Origin: Medicago truncatula | Lineage: Eukaryota > Streptophyta > Magnoliopsida > Fabales > Fabaceae | Reading direction: 5' to 3' | NCBI RefSeq assembly: GCF_003473485.1 | Contig: NC_053044.1 | Span: forward strand, 50,632,091 to 50,696,090 | DNA: 64,000 bases | Made by a program: the position numbers and the translations under genes | Part shown: piece by piece, positions 11,045 to 21,782 of the stretch | Position numbering within the stretch: the first letter of the stretch is position 1 | Layout: the number at the start of each line of letters is the position of its first letter | The notes under the pieces: model-generated | What the model saw: only the letters and a program-made list of their open reading frames with translations | The model's database searches: none | What the model was told of the DNA's origin: nothing

Positions 11045-11387
11045 TAATCTGTTACGAAAGTTGATATTGACAAAGCTCTAGGCAAGCGAGCTGCTGTGGA
11101 GTTGGTGCAATAGCTGGCTTTTGATCAAGTTGTGCTCTACCAGGATTCAAAAAAAGTAGTAGATGCTTTCAACTCAGATGTGCAAGATAGATGACACATC
11201 TTAGCTAATTGTAGAGCAATTTTACCTAATTCTTGCAATAGCTCTTATGCAGAGTTTTTTATTTTTATTTTTAAGAGAGAGGCTAATATGGTTGTTCATG
11301 ATTTTACTAAGGCGGTCATATACAATGTTAGTTTTTAAATTGATTTTGACATACTAGATTATATCAATCCGTTGATCTTTAATGAAA
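11045..11387 (+). mobile_element. LINE RNase H relic (RVT_3-like)
   Basis: A plus-strand frame broken by two stops contains AVELVQ, LAFDQVVLYQDSKKVVDAFN, ILANCRAIL and FKREANMVVHDFTKA. This order matches the plant LINE RNase H-like domain ('..LQ.A.ELG...DSKxVVDAL...REANxxAHxLA'). The tail continues after the MITE at 11388-11579 and ends in an A-run at 11609-11625, so this is the 3' end of a LINE. Confidence 0.65.
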
Positions 11388-11579
11388 GAGTGATGATACA
11401 TGTACCATTCCATGTGGCAATACACCCTTTACACCCACACAAAATTCTGACATGTGGTAACTTGGACCCCACACAAATAGAAGATAAAGTGTGGTTGTGA
11501 GATGAACTTATCAAAATATCTCTAATACATGGGTGTACAATGAGGTGTAGGAATAAAGGGTGTTCATGTAACATTTTCC
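11388..11579. mobile_element. MITE in LINE 3' tail, 9-bp target duplication
   Basis: It is flanked by the identical 9-bp direct repeat TTAATGAAA at 11379-11387 and 11580-11588. Ends (GAGTGATGATACATG and CATGTAACATTTTCC) are imperfect inverted repeats, about 10 of 15 matching. Non-coding. Confidence 0.65.
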
Positions 11580-11819
11580 TTAATGAAATGAATTGAATTG
11601 CTTTGGTAAAAAAAAAAAAAAAAAAGATTAGATATTGTAAGAGTCATTGTGATATAACATTAATGTTATTTGATATTTAATTTTATGTTTTGAATATCTA
11701 ATTAAGACTTTTTAGTAATATACATGAACATGAGTAAAAAAATGAAATTCGGTCTAACATTATTAAATTTTTTAAACATAGATGGACTGACTGATTCAAT
11801 ATTAAAAATGATTAATTGA

Positions 11820-11957
11820 GTCCCCGTGAGCATAGCTCAGTTGGCAGGGACAATGCATTATTATATGCAGGGGCTGGAGTTCGAACCCCGAACACCCCAC
11901 TTATTCACCTTATAAGATGAATTCTAGCCACTAGGCTACCTGACCAAAAAAAAAAAA
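11820..11957 (+). mobile_element. tRNA-derived SINE, full length, with target duplication
   Basis: Box A (AGCTCAGTTGGCAGGG) and box B (GTTCGAACCCC) are spaced as in a Pol III promoter. They are followed by ACACCCCACTTATTCACCTT and the tail CTAGCCACTAGGCTACCTGACC plus an A-run. Flanking direct repeats ATGATTAATTGA lie at 11808-11819 and 11958-11969. Not a working tRNA gene, because the anticodon region is not tRNA-like. Confidence 0.85.
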
Positions 11958-12155
11958 ATGATTAATTGATGCTAGAAAAAAGATAAAATATCAAGTTGAA
12001 ATTTTAAATTAAAATTATAGGAACTTTTTCCAGCAAAGATATTACAAATATTTATTTATATCTATTATTGGTGCAAAGTTGAAATCAAACTAAACTAAAC
12101 TACAAAACTAACATCCCCTCCATTTAATTCATTGAATTTGCTCTATCTTCTAACA

Positions 12156-14591
12156 ATGCAAATCCAAGTCTTCTTCCTCCTCTTTCTCTTGTTCACCAAA
12201 ACAACTTCATCACAATCAACAACAAACATCCTCCCACAAGGCTCATCTCTTTCAGTTGAAAAATCAAATAACACCCTCATTTCATCCAACGGCGATTTCT
12301 CCGCCGGTTTCCTCCCCGTCGGAGATAACGCCTTTTGTTTCGCCGTCTACTTCACAAAATCCAAACAACCCACCATTGTTTGGATGGCTAACAGAGACCA
12401 ACCTGTTAACGGCAAACACTCAAAACTCTCACTTTTCAAAAACGGTAATCTCATTTTAACCGATGCAGACAGAAAAAGAACACCAATTTGGTCCACTTCA
12501 TCCTTTTCTCCTTTTCCATTACAGCTCAAGCTTCAAAACAATGGCAACCTCGTTCTCTCCACGACCAACGGTAACATTAGTATCCTTTGGCAAAGCTTTG
12601 ATTTTCCAACAGATACTCTTCTTCCTGGCCAAGAAATTAATGAGCGAGCAACCTTAGTTTCATCCAAAAGTGAAACAAACTATTCCTCAGGTTTCTATAA
12701 GTTTTATTTCGACAACGACAATGCTCTTCGTCTTCTATTCAAAAGTCCTTTGTTATCTAGTGTCTATTGGCCATCACCTTGGGTATTACCTGTTGATGCA
12801 GGAAGATCAACTTATAATGTTACTAAAATCGCGCTACTCGATTCCTTTGGCCATTTCATGTCCTCTGATGCATACCAATTTGTCACCATTGATTATCCAA
12901 AGAAACTTCATAGATTACTCAAAATGGATCATGATGGTAACCCACGTGTTTATAGCTTCAATGATAAAACTAAGACATGGGAAGTTTCATGGCAAGCTAT
13001 TGCTGAACCATGTGAGGTTCATGGTATTTGTGGAGAAAATAGCATGTGTAGTTATGATCCTGTTAATGGAAGAACATGTTATTGTTTGAAAGGTTACAAG
13101 TTGAAGAATCGTAATGATTGGACACAAGGGTGTGAGCCTGAGTTTAAACCTGCTGATCTTTCTTGCGACAGTGCTCGCGTTGAGGATTTCGGTTTTCTTC
13201 ATCTTCAAAACATGGAGTTGTATGGCTATGATTTGTATGTAGCAAAAGTGACAAGCTTGAAGCAATGTCAAAAGTTGTGTTTGGATCTTTGTGAAAAATG
13301 CAAAGCTGTTCAATTCAAATTCAATGGTGTTGCTACATATGATTGTTTTCCTAAGACGTTGTTGGCCAATGGAAGAGATTCTCACAATATTGATGGAGAT
13401 ATTTACTTGAAATTGCCCAAAAATACTTTGTTATCTTCCACCATTCCTTTTAAACATTCACCTTTGAACTGTTCCATTGCTTTGTTTCAACCCTTGAATA
13501 GATTCTACGAAAAACCAAGTAAAAACTCCATATTAAGTTTCTTGACTTGGTTAGCATTAGGTATAGGGGTGTTTGAGTTTTCCATAATTTTATTTGTATG
13601 GTTCTTTTTGTTTAGAACCAATAAGAACCATGATGATGTTGATCAAGTACAAAGACACCTTCTTTCAGCAACAGGATTTCAAAGATTTTCGTATTCAGAG
13701 CTCAAAACCGCGACAAGAGGGTTTAGCAAAGAGATCGGTCGAGGAGGAGGAGGGATTGTTTACAAAGGTACACTCGATGATGATCGTGTTGCTGCTGTTA
13801 AATGCTTAAATGAAGCTCATCAGGGAGAAGCTGAATTTCTAGCTGAAATAAGCACAATTGGTATGTTGAACCATATGAATTTAATTGATATGTGGGGATA
13901 TTGTGTTGAAGGGAAACATAGGCTTTTGGTCTATGAGTATATAGAACATGGTTCTTTAGCGGAGAATCTATGTTCTAATTCACTTGATTGGAATAAGAGG
14001 TTTAATGTAGCTGTTGGAACAGCTAAAGGTTTGGCTTATTTACATGAAGAGTGTTTGGAATGGGTTTTACATTGTGATGTGAAACCTCAAAATATTTTAC
14101 TTGACACAAATTTTCAACCAAAGGTTGCTGATTTTGGTTTATCAAAACTATTGAATAGAGATGAACGTGATAGTTCTGCTTTTTCAAGAATAAGAGGGAC
14201 AAGAGGTTATATGGCACCTGAATGGGTTTATAATCTTCGTATTACTTCAAAAGTTGATGTTTATAGTTATGGGATTGTTTTGCTTGAAATGGTGAGTGGA
14301 AAAAGTCCAATGGAAATTCATAGTGTTGTTGATAATAGTGGAGGTTTGGAGCATCATCATCGAATGGTGAGTTGGGTGATGGAAAAGGTGAAAAGTGCAC
14401 CTACGACTATGTTTTGGATTGAAGAGATTGTTGATGGTAATTTGGAAGGAAAATATGATGTTAATCAGGTTGAGAATTTGGTTAAAGTGGCTTTGATGTG
14501 TGTGAAAGATGACATGAATGAAAGACCATCCATGAGTCAAGTAGTGGAGATGCTTCTTCAGTCCCATGAAAAAAGAGGCACCCCTCGTTAG
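12156..14591 (+). CDS. G-type lectin S-receptor-like Ser/Thr kinase, ZmPK1 type
   Basis: 811 aa, intronless; the start is the ATG at 12156, and the in-frame codons upstream begin only at a TTG. Order: signal peptide (1-20), bulb-lectin domain (about 27-150, with VWMANRDQPVNG and LWQSFDFPTDTLLP), S-locus glycoprotein region, EGF-like cysteines (about 285-330), PAN/apple domain (about 336-421), transmembrane helix (about 463-486) and cytoplasmic kinase (from about 520). The kinase has a glycine loop (GRGGGGIVYKG), the lysine in AAVK, HCDVKPQN, DFG and APEW, so it should be active. The cysteine before the catalytic Asp makes it a non-RD kinase, a class often linked to innate immunity. ZmPK1-like proteins are plasma-membrane receptors with unknown ligands. 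A paralogue lies at 32222-34627. Confidence 0.95.
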   Translation: MQIQVFFLLFLLFTKTTSSQSTTNILPQGSSLSVEKSNNTLISSNGDFSAGFLPVGDNAFCFAVYFTKSKQPTIVWMANRDQPVNGKHSKLSLFKNGNLILTDADRKRTPIWSTSSFSPFPLQLKLQNNGNLVLSTTNGNISILWQSFDFPTDTLLPGQEINERATLVSSKSETNYSSGFYKFYFDNDNALRLLFKSPLLSSVYWPSPWVLPVDAGRSTYNVTKIALLDSFGHFMSSDAYQFVTIDYPKKLHRLLKMDHDGNPRVYSFNDKTKTWEVSWQAIAEPCEVHGICGENSMCSYDPVNGRTCYCLKGYKLKNRNDWTQGCEPEFKPADLSCDSARVEDFGFLHLQNMELYGYDLYVAKVTSLKQCQKLCLDLCEKCKAVQFKFNGVATYDCFPKTLLANGRDSHNIDGDIYLKLPKNTLLSSTIPFKHSPLNCSIALFQPLNRFYEKPSKNSILSFLTWLALGIGVFEFSIILFVWFFLFRTNKNHDDVDQVQRHLLSATGFQRFSYSELKTATRGFSKEIGRGGGGIVYKGTLDDDRVAAVKCLNEAHQGEAEFLAEISTIGMLNHMNLIDMWGYCVEGKHRLLVYEYIEHGSLAENLCSNSLDWNKRFNVAVGTAKGLAYLHEECLEWVLHCDVKPQNILLDTNFQPKVADFGLSKLLNRDERDSSAFSRIRGTRGYMAPEWVYNLRITSKVDVYSYGIVLLEMVSGKSPMEIHSVVDNSGGLEHHHRMVSWVMEKVKSAPTTMFWIEEIVDGNLEGKYDVNQVENLVKVALMCVKDDMNERPSMSQVVEMLLQSHEKRGTPR

Positions 14592-15427
14592 TTCTTTTTC
14601 CTTTATTGTTCCACAAAATGCTTGAATAACGTGCTTGTTCTAATAAATTGTATTCCTTAGCAAAATAAAATAAAAAATAAATTGTATAGTTAATAGTTTA
14701 CACTATCTTTTCTAGTGAATATACATGAGATAACTAGCAAGTTTGTATTGTTAATATATGTGAGATAGCATGCTTGAATAACATGGCTCTTGATCTTTTC
14801 TCATACTATCTTATAAATCTTAACCATTTCCCTATTTGAAAATCAAAATACATATATTTCTTTATCTCTATCTCTTTTTTATTTTTTATAACTTATCACA
14901 TTTTAAATAATATATGTAAAAACTAAAAAACTTCATGTTCTACGTCAAAAATTTGATGTCAAAAAATATTTCTCTTTCTCCTTTAAAAAAACATTTCTCT
15001 TTCAAATAATATAATAGATATAGTCAGGACAAAACTTCCTTATAAACGTAGCTATAGGCCATATCATATGATCGAATGGGATGTCTCATGCCAATTAATT
15101 ATTAATTTCTCTTATTAAAATAATTTATTTTATTTTTTTTTGAGAGAAAAATAATTTAATGTTTTGGCAGAATAAAAATTTGTTATTGATGTCATGCTTT
15201 CATTCGTATACTTTAGTCAACTCACATGACAATTTTATATTGGTGTGCGAGAAGAATTTATGTATGTACAGAAACTTTTCCATTTAAATACTCCAAAGTC
15301 CAAACCTCCAACTCAGTTTGGATATAATCGATGGGAATCATTGCACCAAATATGCGATGGCCACAACTCACTGAGAGAGATTGCGATGACTTTGAAACCA
15401 TGCGCGCTCAACTAAAATAAAATAAAT
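14592..15427. other. Intergenic, nothing assigned
   Basis: The 3' flank of the receptor kinase, A/T-rich, with no repeat or gene that I can support. Confidence 0.4.
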
Positions 15428-18400
15428 GGTTAATTAAGTTTTTGGTCCCTATAAATATTTGCAGTTTTGTTTTTAATCCCTATAAAAATAAATCACATTT
15501 TTTAGTCCCTACAAAATTTTCTGTTAGTGTTTTTAATCTCTGTTAAATTAAAATTTGTTTAATTATGCTTAAACTTCTAAATTTTTGAATGATTTTTTAC
15601 ATACATGTTCATAACATCGTAAGACAATAAAAATAAAAAAAATTAGTTTTTTAACATATAATATATGTTATCATGGTTTTTGGGTGCCAAGCCATTAATT
15701 GGACTTGAACCTTTCGACCGTTGATATCTCTCTTTTTTCTTGGGAAGGGTAAAAGGAGAAAAACCCTTAAAAAAGTTCTAGATTCGGGGGTCGTTTTCAC
15801 TACGGGAAGGTGTTAAGCACCCGGAGCGATTATGGTATTCCATAAGAGCCGTTCTCCTAAGTTGATTTCTACGCTTTATTTTTATTGCCTACTTATTGAA
15901 AGAAAAGAAGTTTTATTTGAGTGAAGAATGGGGGTGAGAAGAAGTAGAATTTGATTTTATTTCGGCTTGGAGGGGTTAAAGTCCCTTGCCTACGTACCGT
16001 TTTACGGGATCAAAACCGGCGTAGTTCTTGCTAAAAAGACTTGTTTTTTTGTTTTAATTGTTTGATTTTAAATTTAAAAATGATTTTGAAGAAGGGGATT
16101 GAGAGGCTTCATGAGCATTAGAGTATGAAAAAGTGGAGGTTTGTTTAGTGATTTTGCAAAAAAGTCTTAATGGTTAGGTTTATTTGAGAATTTGATTAAG
16201 GAAATAAAAAGGGAAAATTATTGGAGTTTTGACTCCATTTTTTATGAAAAATATTTGAAGTGAATTTGTTTGCATATTTTGGAAAAAATTGGATTTTCTC
16301 TAGGTGTTTAAACCTAAGCATTCATCTAAACATGCAATCCTAGGCATACATCTAGGGTGAGTGTGTGCGTGCCGGTGCGTCATAGTGTCCATGGTCCATA
16401 TTACAAAAATTGCCTAAATACATTCTATGACCCCTTTGCCAAGCTACAAACCAATGATAACAAATTACATCACCAAATGAGTTAAAACTTGCAAAGAGAA
16501 TAAATGCTAAGCTAAAGAAAGTGGAGGAGATAGTGGAATGCTATGAAATGTATGTCACATGAGATGAAATGGTTAGTAATCATAAAGCACGAAATAGTAG
16601 GAAATAAATAAAAAGGAAAGCATAAGAATGGCAAAAAGGAAGTAATAAAGTGGTAAAAACCTAAAAAATTTGATATGATACCTAAAGGTGCTTGTGACTC
16701 ATATTATCACATCATGACAATTTTGAAAGAATTTTGTTTCAAGCCATGACATGAAACTAATAGAGACACATGCAAGCAAGGTATCATACCAAATTCATAG
16801 AGAAATTTGACACTTTATTCCTTAAGACAAACACTTGTTGCTTGCAAAACAAGAAATTCACAAAGTTATATTCAAAAACAGCAAAAAAAGGCACATGACC
16901 AGAGGCATATTCATCACAATATTAGGCATCATTCATCCATGTCACATATCAAAGTGACAAGAACAAAAACATAGCAAAAAGTGTACCAAAAGTATGAAAA
17001 CACATGGGAATTAGTTCATGCCATTTTAACATTTTTTTACATGCAAAAACACCATAGAAATACCACAAATACATCAAGAAACAACTAGGATTTTTTAGGA
17101 ATTTTTTGTAAAAAATGTAAGCAAGCAACAGGTTCAGGTAGCAAGAAAGGCAGTGCAAATAGCAAGAAAAAACACAAAAACATAGAAAAACAAAGAAAAA
17201 CAAGCCCAAGCCCAAAACCACAGGATCCGGATGCACAGGGAGCGTTGGATTGATCCAGGGGGGGAAACCCTAGATCCAACGCTCAGGATTGAAGGGATTG
17301 GACCGGTCTTGAACCGGTCCGGTTCAGTTGTCTATAAAAAGGAACTAGCACCGGTTTATTCATTCTTTACTTCCCTTTCTCTCTCTAAACTCTTCTCTCT
17401 TCTCTCATCTCTCACTTCTCTCTAAACTCACCGCCGGTGAGGATGAAGCTACGGCGGAGACCTTGAAGGTCCGCCGGAAACTTCATCTTCTCCGGCGAGA
17501 CCTATGAACTTCCGGTGACCTAACTTTCCAGAATTCAAAGATTTTTACACCTTTTGATTCGTCCTTTAACGCTAAACACGAATCCAGCAAATATTTTTTC
17601 AAACACAGCTTGAAACGACGTAGATCTGGAAAAACTTTGTACGGTTTTGAAATGATTTTTGATTTTTGAAAGAAAACGTTTAGATCTTTAAAGATCTACA
17701 TCGTTTCGTCGTTTGTTACTTCTCTGGTGCTTGTTCTTGCTTTCAAAACTTAGATCCTTATGGATCTAGATTTTGTGTTTACGGTTATGGTTTTCTTTGT
17801 GATTCTGGAAAATTTAGATCTGTTTATTCACGTGATTTTTGCAGGTTTAAACTATGATATTATTTTTTTGAAGAGAAATTCTGAGTTTTACCTGAATTTT
17901 TATGGAGATTCTGTTGAGTTTCTTCGGAAACACTTGGATTTGGCTTTCTGTGTTGTTGATTCGGTTGCTGGACCGGAAATAAACCGGTGATTTCACTGGT
18001 TCTGCTTCTTCATCTTCTTCGCCGGTTTCAATCTTGCTTCTTTTCCTCTTCTGATCTTCTCTGTGATCAACGCTTGAGCTTGCTTCAATGCGAGCTCGCG
18101 TTTGGAATTGCAGAGAAAACGATCAATTCAATGATGAAGATTCCACAGAATCTCTGAGAATTGATCCAAAAATTGTTGATTCTGATGAACTTTTGAGTTT
18201 CTGGAAACGGTTAGGGTTTTGCGTTCTTGGTGTTCTTGAGAAATTCTGAGATTTTTCTGTTTTGATTCAATTGCTGAGAGAGAGAAATGGATTTGGTGTT
18301 TATGAGTTGGCGTGTGATCAATGGATTGAAATCTGACTCAATGTATTTATAGCTGACATGTGTACACTTGAGCCAATAGAATTGTGACATCTGGACCCTA

Positions 18401-19769
18401 GCTAAAAAAAACGCAAGTTTGACACTTTGAGCCCTTTTCTGCAAAATTGAAAAATTATAGGACTAAAATGAAAAAATAAAAAGGACTAAAAAAGCAAATA
18501 GAAAGAATTCTGGACTGAAATGCAAATTGGAAAGTATCTGGACCAAAATGCAAAATAAAAATAAAATTGAAATAAAATTGGTAATCTGACAAAACGTAAA
18601 GCGAAACAAAAACTAAAATTGACAAAACGGACTAAAACGAACCAATGGCTTAAATGAGGTACTTCAAAGTAACCTCTCTATGCCAAAATTTTGTGTGAAA
18701 TGACCAAAATGCCCCTAGGGCTAAAAATGACCTAAACAGATTCAAATTGACTTGACACTGACTCAGATGCAAGTTTGAAATGAATTTAACAAGGTTTACT
18801 GATGAAATGTTAAAAAACAATCTGAAAAGACTCAGAGACAGTCACAAGGATGAAAATGGGTCCCACTGCAGGAAATGACCAAAATACCCTTCTGTACGAC
18901 TTTCTGCAAATTTTGAAATAAACTGTAGAAAAAGCAATGTAATGATTCAGAGACACTTTTGAATGACTTACAAGACAAGTAAAGACATTTCGAAAGGTTT
19001 TATGCAAGAAAAACATAGGTAAAATTGTGATTGAAAATACTGCGAGGTAGAGACAATTTGAACTGTGCAGTTGAAATTTGATAATTGACAAAGTTTGAAA
19101 TGAAATTGGGCCCAGTATTTTTAGGTCCAAAAACAGGGTATAACAATATATTAAATATAAATTTTTCTAAAACTCAAAATTTCAAGATTATATTAATGAA
19201 AATTTGGACCTAATAATAAAATTTTAAGTTACTTTTTTGCGGAGGAACTTTGTATAATATTCTAAGTAAGTATGTGAAAAATATGTTACAAATTTAAAAG
19301 TTTAAGCACAATTAAGCAAATTTTAATTTTACAAGGACCAAAAGGATGTGTTGGCCCCTATTAAATTGAAATTTGTTTAATTATACTTAAACTTTTATAT
19401 TTTTAAATGATTTAAGAATATTATAATAATCTCTTTTATAAAAAATTAGAATTTTTTAACATGTAATGAATTAAATATAATTTTTTTAAAACGCCAAAAA
19501 TTCAAGATAAAACTAACGAAAATTTGGATCTAAAAATAAAATTTTGAGCTAATTTATTGTGGCGGAACCTTTTATAATGTTTTAAACAAGTATGTAAAAA
19601 ATTATTAAAAAATTTAAAATTTTAAGCATAATTAAACAAATTTTAATTTAACAGGGACTAAAAACACTAACGGAAAATTTTGTATGGACTAAAAAGTGTG
19701 ATTTATTTTTATAGGGGCTAAAAATAAAACTGCAGATATTTATAGGGACCAAAAACTTAATTAACCCTA
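15428..19769. mobile_element. MITE/MULE-like fold-back complex, split by a solo LTR
   Basis: The left end (GGTTAATTAAGTTTTTGGTC) and right end (GACCAAAAACTTAATTAACC) are long inverted copies extending over more than 100 bp. The words 'ATATTTGCAGTTTTG', 'AAATAAATCACA' and 'GTCCCTACAAAATTTTCTGTTAGTG' are mirrored in the right arm. AAAATAAAT flanks both ends (9 bp), as expected for a Mutator-like element. The internal part on the right of the LTR is partly duplicated: 19345-19640 repeats 15540-15665 plus 19146-19330. Without the LTR the element is about 860 bp. Confidence 0.7.
15666..19145. mobile_element. Large solo LTR, Ogre/Tat-like Ty3-gypsy (3480 bp)
   Basis: It starts TGTTATCATGG and ends GGTATAACA, giving the TG..CA and inverted TGTTAT/ATAACA ends of an LTR, flanked by a 5-bp direct repeat ATATA (15661-15665 and 19146-19150). 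Inside, a TATA-like TCTATAAAAAGG (about 17331) is followed by a CT-rich leader (17370-17430), consistent with an LTR promoter. No gag, pol or PBS is present, so it is a solo LTR. The assignment to the large-LTR Ogre/Tat group rests on length and on words such as 'GTGTTAAGCACCCGGAGCG' and is an inference. Frames at 16949-18444 are not genes. Confidence 0.8.
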
Positions 19770-20010
19770 AAATAAATATAATTTAATAGTTAAATATTTT
19801 TAAATTTTACTAACAATAAATACCAAAATTATAAGTTTTGTTTTAAAAAACTATGAGTGGTCCAAAAAAAATATTATGAGTGGTAACAACATATGCTATT
19901 TATTATACATTTTTTTAAGCAAGTTTAGAATGTGGACAAAGCCTCCACTCTCACTTCGGCAGCGGCAAGACTCCATCTCTATGCACTCAGTGGAAGAGCA
20001 ATGTAGAGTG

Positions 20011-20218
20011 GAAAACCACGGGCCACAGCCTCCTCTTTATTACTTCTTAGGACAATAGTCACTTTAGTCCTTGAATGTGTAATGAGAAGTCACAATAATT
20101 CTTCAACGTAGAGAGGGAAAAACCACGGGCCACAACATCCTCTTTATTACTTTTTAGGATAATAGTTACTTTAGTCCCTTGAATGTGTAATGAGAAGTCA
20201 CAATAATTCTTCAATGTA
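20011..20218 (+). repeat. Tandem duplication, two units of about 106 bp
   Basis: Unit 1 begins GAAAACCACGGGCCACAGCC (20011) and unit 2 GAAAAACCACGGGCCACAAC (20117). Both continue CTTTATTACTT..TTAGGA, ACTTTAGTCC, GAATGTGTAATGAGAAGTCA and CAATAATTCTTCAA. They differ by scattered substitutions only. Confidence 0.8.
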
Positions 20219-20515
20219 TCAAAATTTCAAAATAGTCTCCAATTATGTACTATATTAATCGTTATAGTCTCCGTCGCTAAAATAATCTCTCAATAACTCT
20301 TTTCATATAGGGATTGAAATGACAAGTAAGTATTTGTAAGGACTGATATGATAATAAGTAAATATATTGAATGATTGATATGATAATATTAATGAAGCAT
20401 TTTAATATCGGAAACTATTTTGACTAACAAAGTGTACGATCAATGACTATTTTGAAATTTCAATTGCGGCGACTACTCGTTACATATTCCGGACCAAAAT
20501 GACTATTACCTCATC
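20154..20515. mobile_element. Probable fold-back MITE
   Basis: The left part (GGATAATAGTTACTTTAGTC ... ATGTGTAATGAG) is mirrored by CGTTACATATTCCGGACCAAAATGACTATTACC near 20480-20515. The middle also contains paired 'tgatatgataat' and 'tttcaaaatag/ctattttgaaa' words. The left arm shares sequence with the tandem duplication, so the limits are uncertain. Confidence 0.5.
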
Positions 20516-21782
20516 ATTTTTTCTGTAATTTGAAAATTACTACAATGCCCTTTAATTTAGATGAAAAATCCAGGATTATTTATCCAAATGGACTTGCAGC
20601 CGCAACAACGCGATTACGCCGTGCCAATTTGCGATATCCAGTCCCTTTCATTCAAGTCCTGATCTCTGCCACTGCTTGTTTGTAAGTTCATTTCCAGACT
20701 CTGGTCTCCCCACTAGTACAAAAATCACTTTTTAACTCAGGGATATTAAATAGGATGCTATCCACATGATTTAAAAGCTCAAACCGGTGATAAGGCTTTA
20801 ACAAATAAATTTTTTAAATTGGTCCACCTGACTTAAAAAAGGTTTTTAATAAATTAAAAGCTGTTACTAAACTCTACGGTATCTTCCATCACATAACGCA
20901 TTAACGCGAAGATCCCTTCTCTTCATTGTTGGTAAACCTTCACTGCCGTCGCAGCTACGCTGAGCCTTGCCGCGACCACCACCTACAACCTCCCTGCTTC
21001 AACCTTCTCTGGTTTTTCTATTCTCATCTCCACGCAATTTGTAGATGTCAGATCTAGGGTTTGCGATTCGAACGTAGAAGAATCGTTATCTCGCAGATCT
21101 ACACAAATTTTTCAACATTAGTGAGTAAATTTTCTCTTCCTCTTCTTATTTGATTTCATGAATTTGATTAGGATTTCCTTCTAGTGATTCTAGCGTTCTG
21201 TAACCTCTGTTGTGGATTTTGAGATTTTGGCAACATGCAATTCATGGCTTCAGAAAGAGAATATCAATAAGTTCATATTATAGACTCTGGTTTACATTCA
21301 TTTATTTGGTTTGTTGCTGGTTGAACACAAATTGTTTGATAAATTTTGATTTATTGCTCGTTGAACACAAACTGTTTGATAAATGTTCTTGTAAGTGATT
21401 ATTTGTTGATAAATCTATTTAGTGTTATTTTATATGAATTGGGTAAGGGTATGACTTCAAGATGGCATTTACCTCGTGAGTTTGTCGCAAAGTTACAATG
21501 TGTTAGTCATGTTTGGTAAATTTGAGAAACTTTTCATTCATGTTGATTTTCATGATTTTTCCTCAGGAAAGTTGCTGGTATAATGCTCAATCTATGAATT
21601 ATCCTCTGACCCTCTCCCCTTCAATTTTTGAATCTTCCCCCGTCTGATGTGCTGGTTTGATTTCTGATTTTAGGGTTTTTATTTTGAGACCGGTTTTCTT
21701 CCCCTTTTTGCAGTAGCTTCAGCTCTCTACACTCACTTCATACTTCAACCAACAATATACTTTGTTACCTCAAACAGTGCCA

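Noticed and set aside
11821..11900. tRNA gene
   Set aside because: Box A and box B are present but the anticodon and acceptor stem are not; the 3' part and target duplication show it is a SINE.
12987..13385. Minus-strand ORFs within the first receptor kinase
   Set aside because: Shadows of an 811-codon gene with complete domains on the other strand.
16949..18444. Several ORFs of 60-95 aa, including a Phe/Leu-rich one
   Set aside because: All lie inside the solo LTR, overlap in different frames and match no protein.
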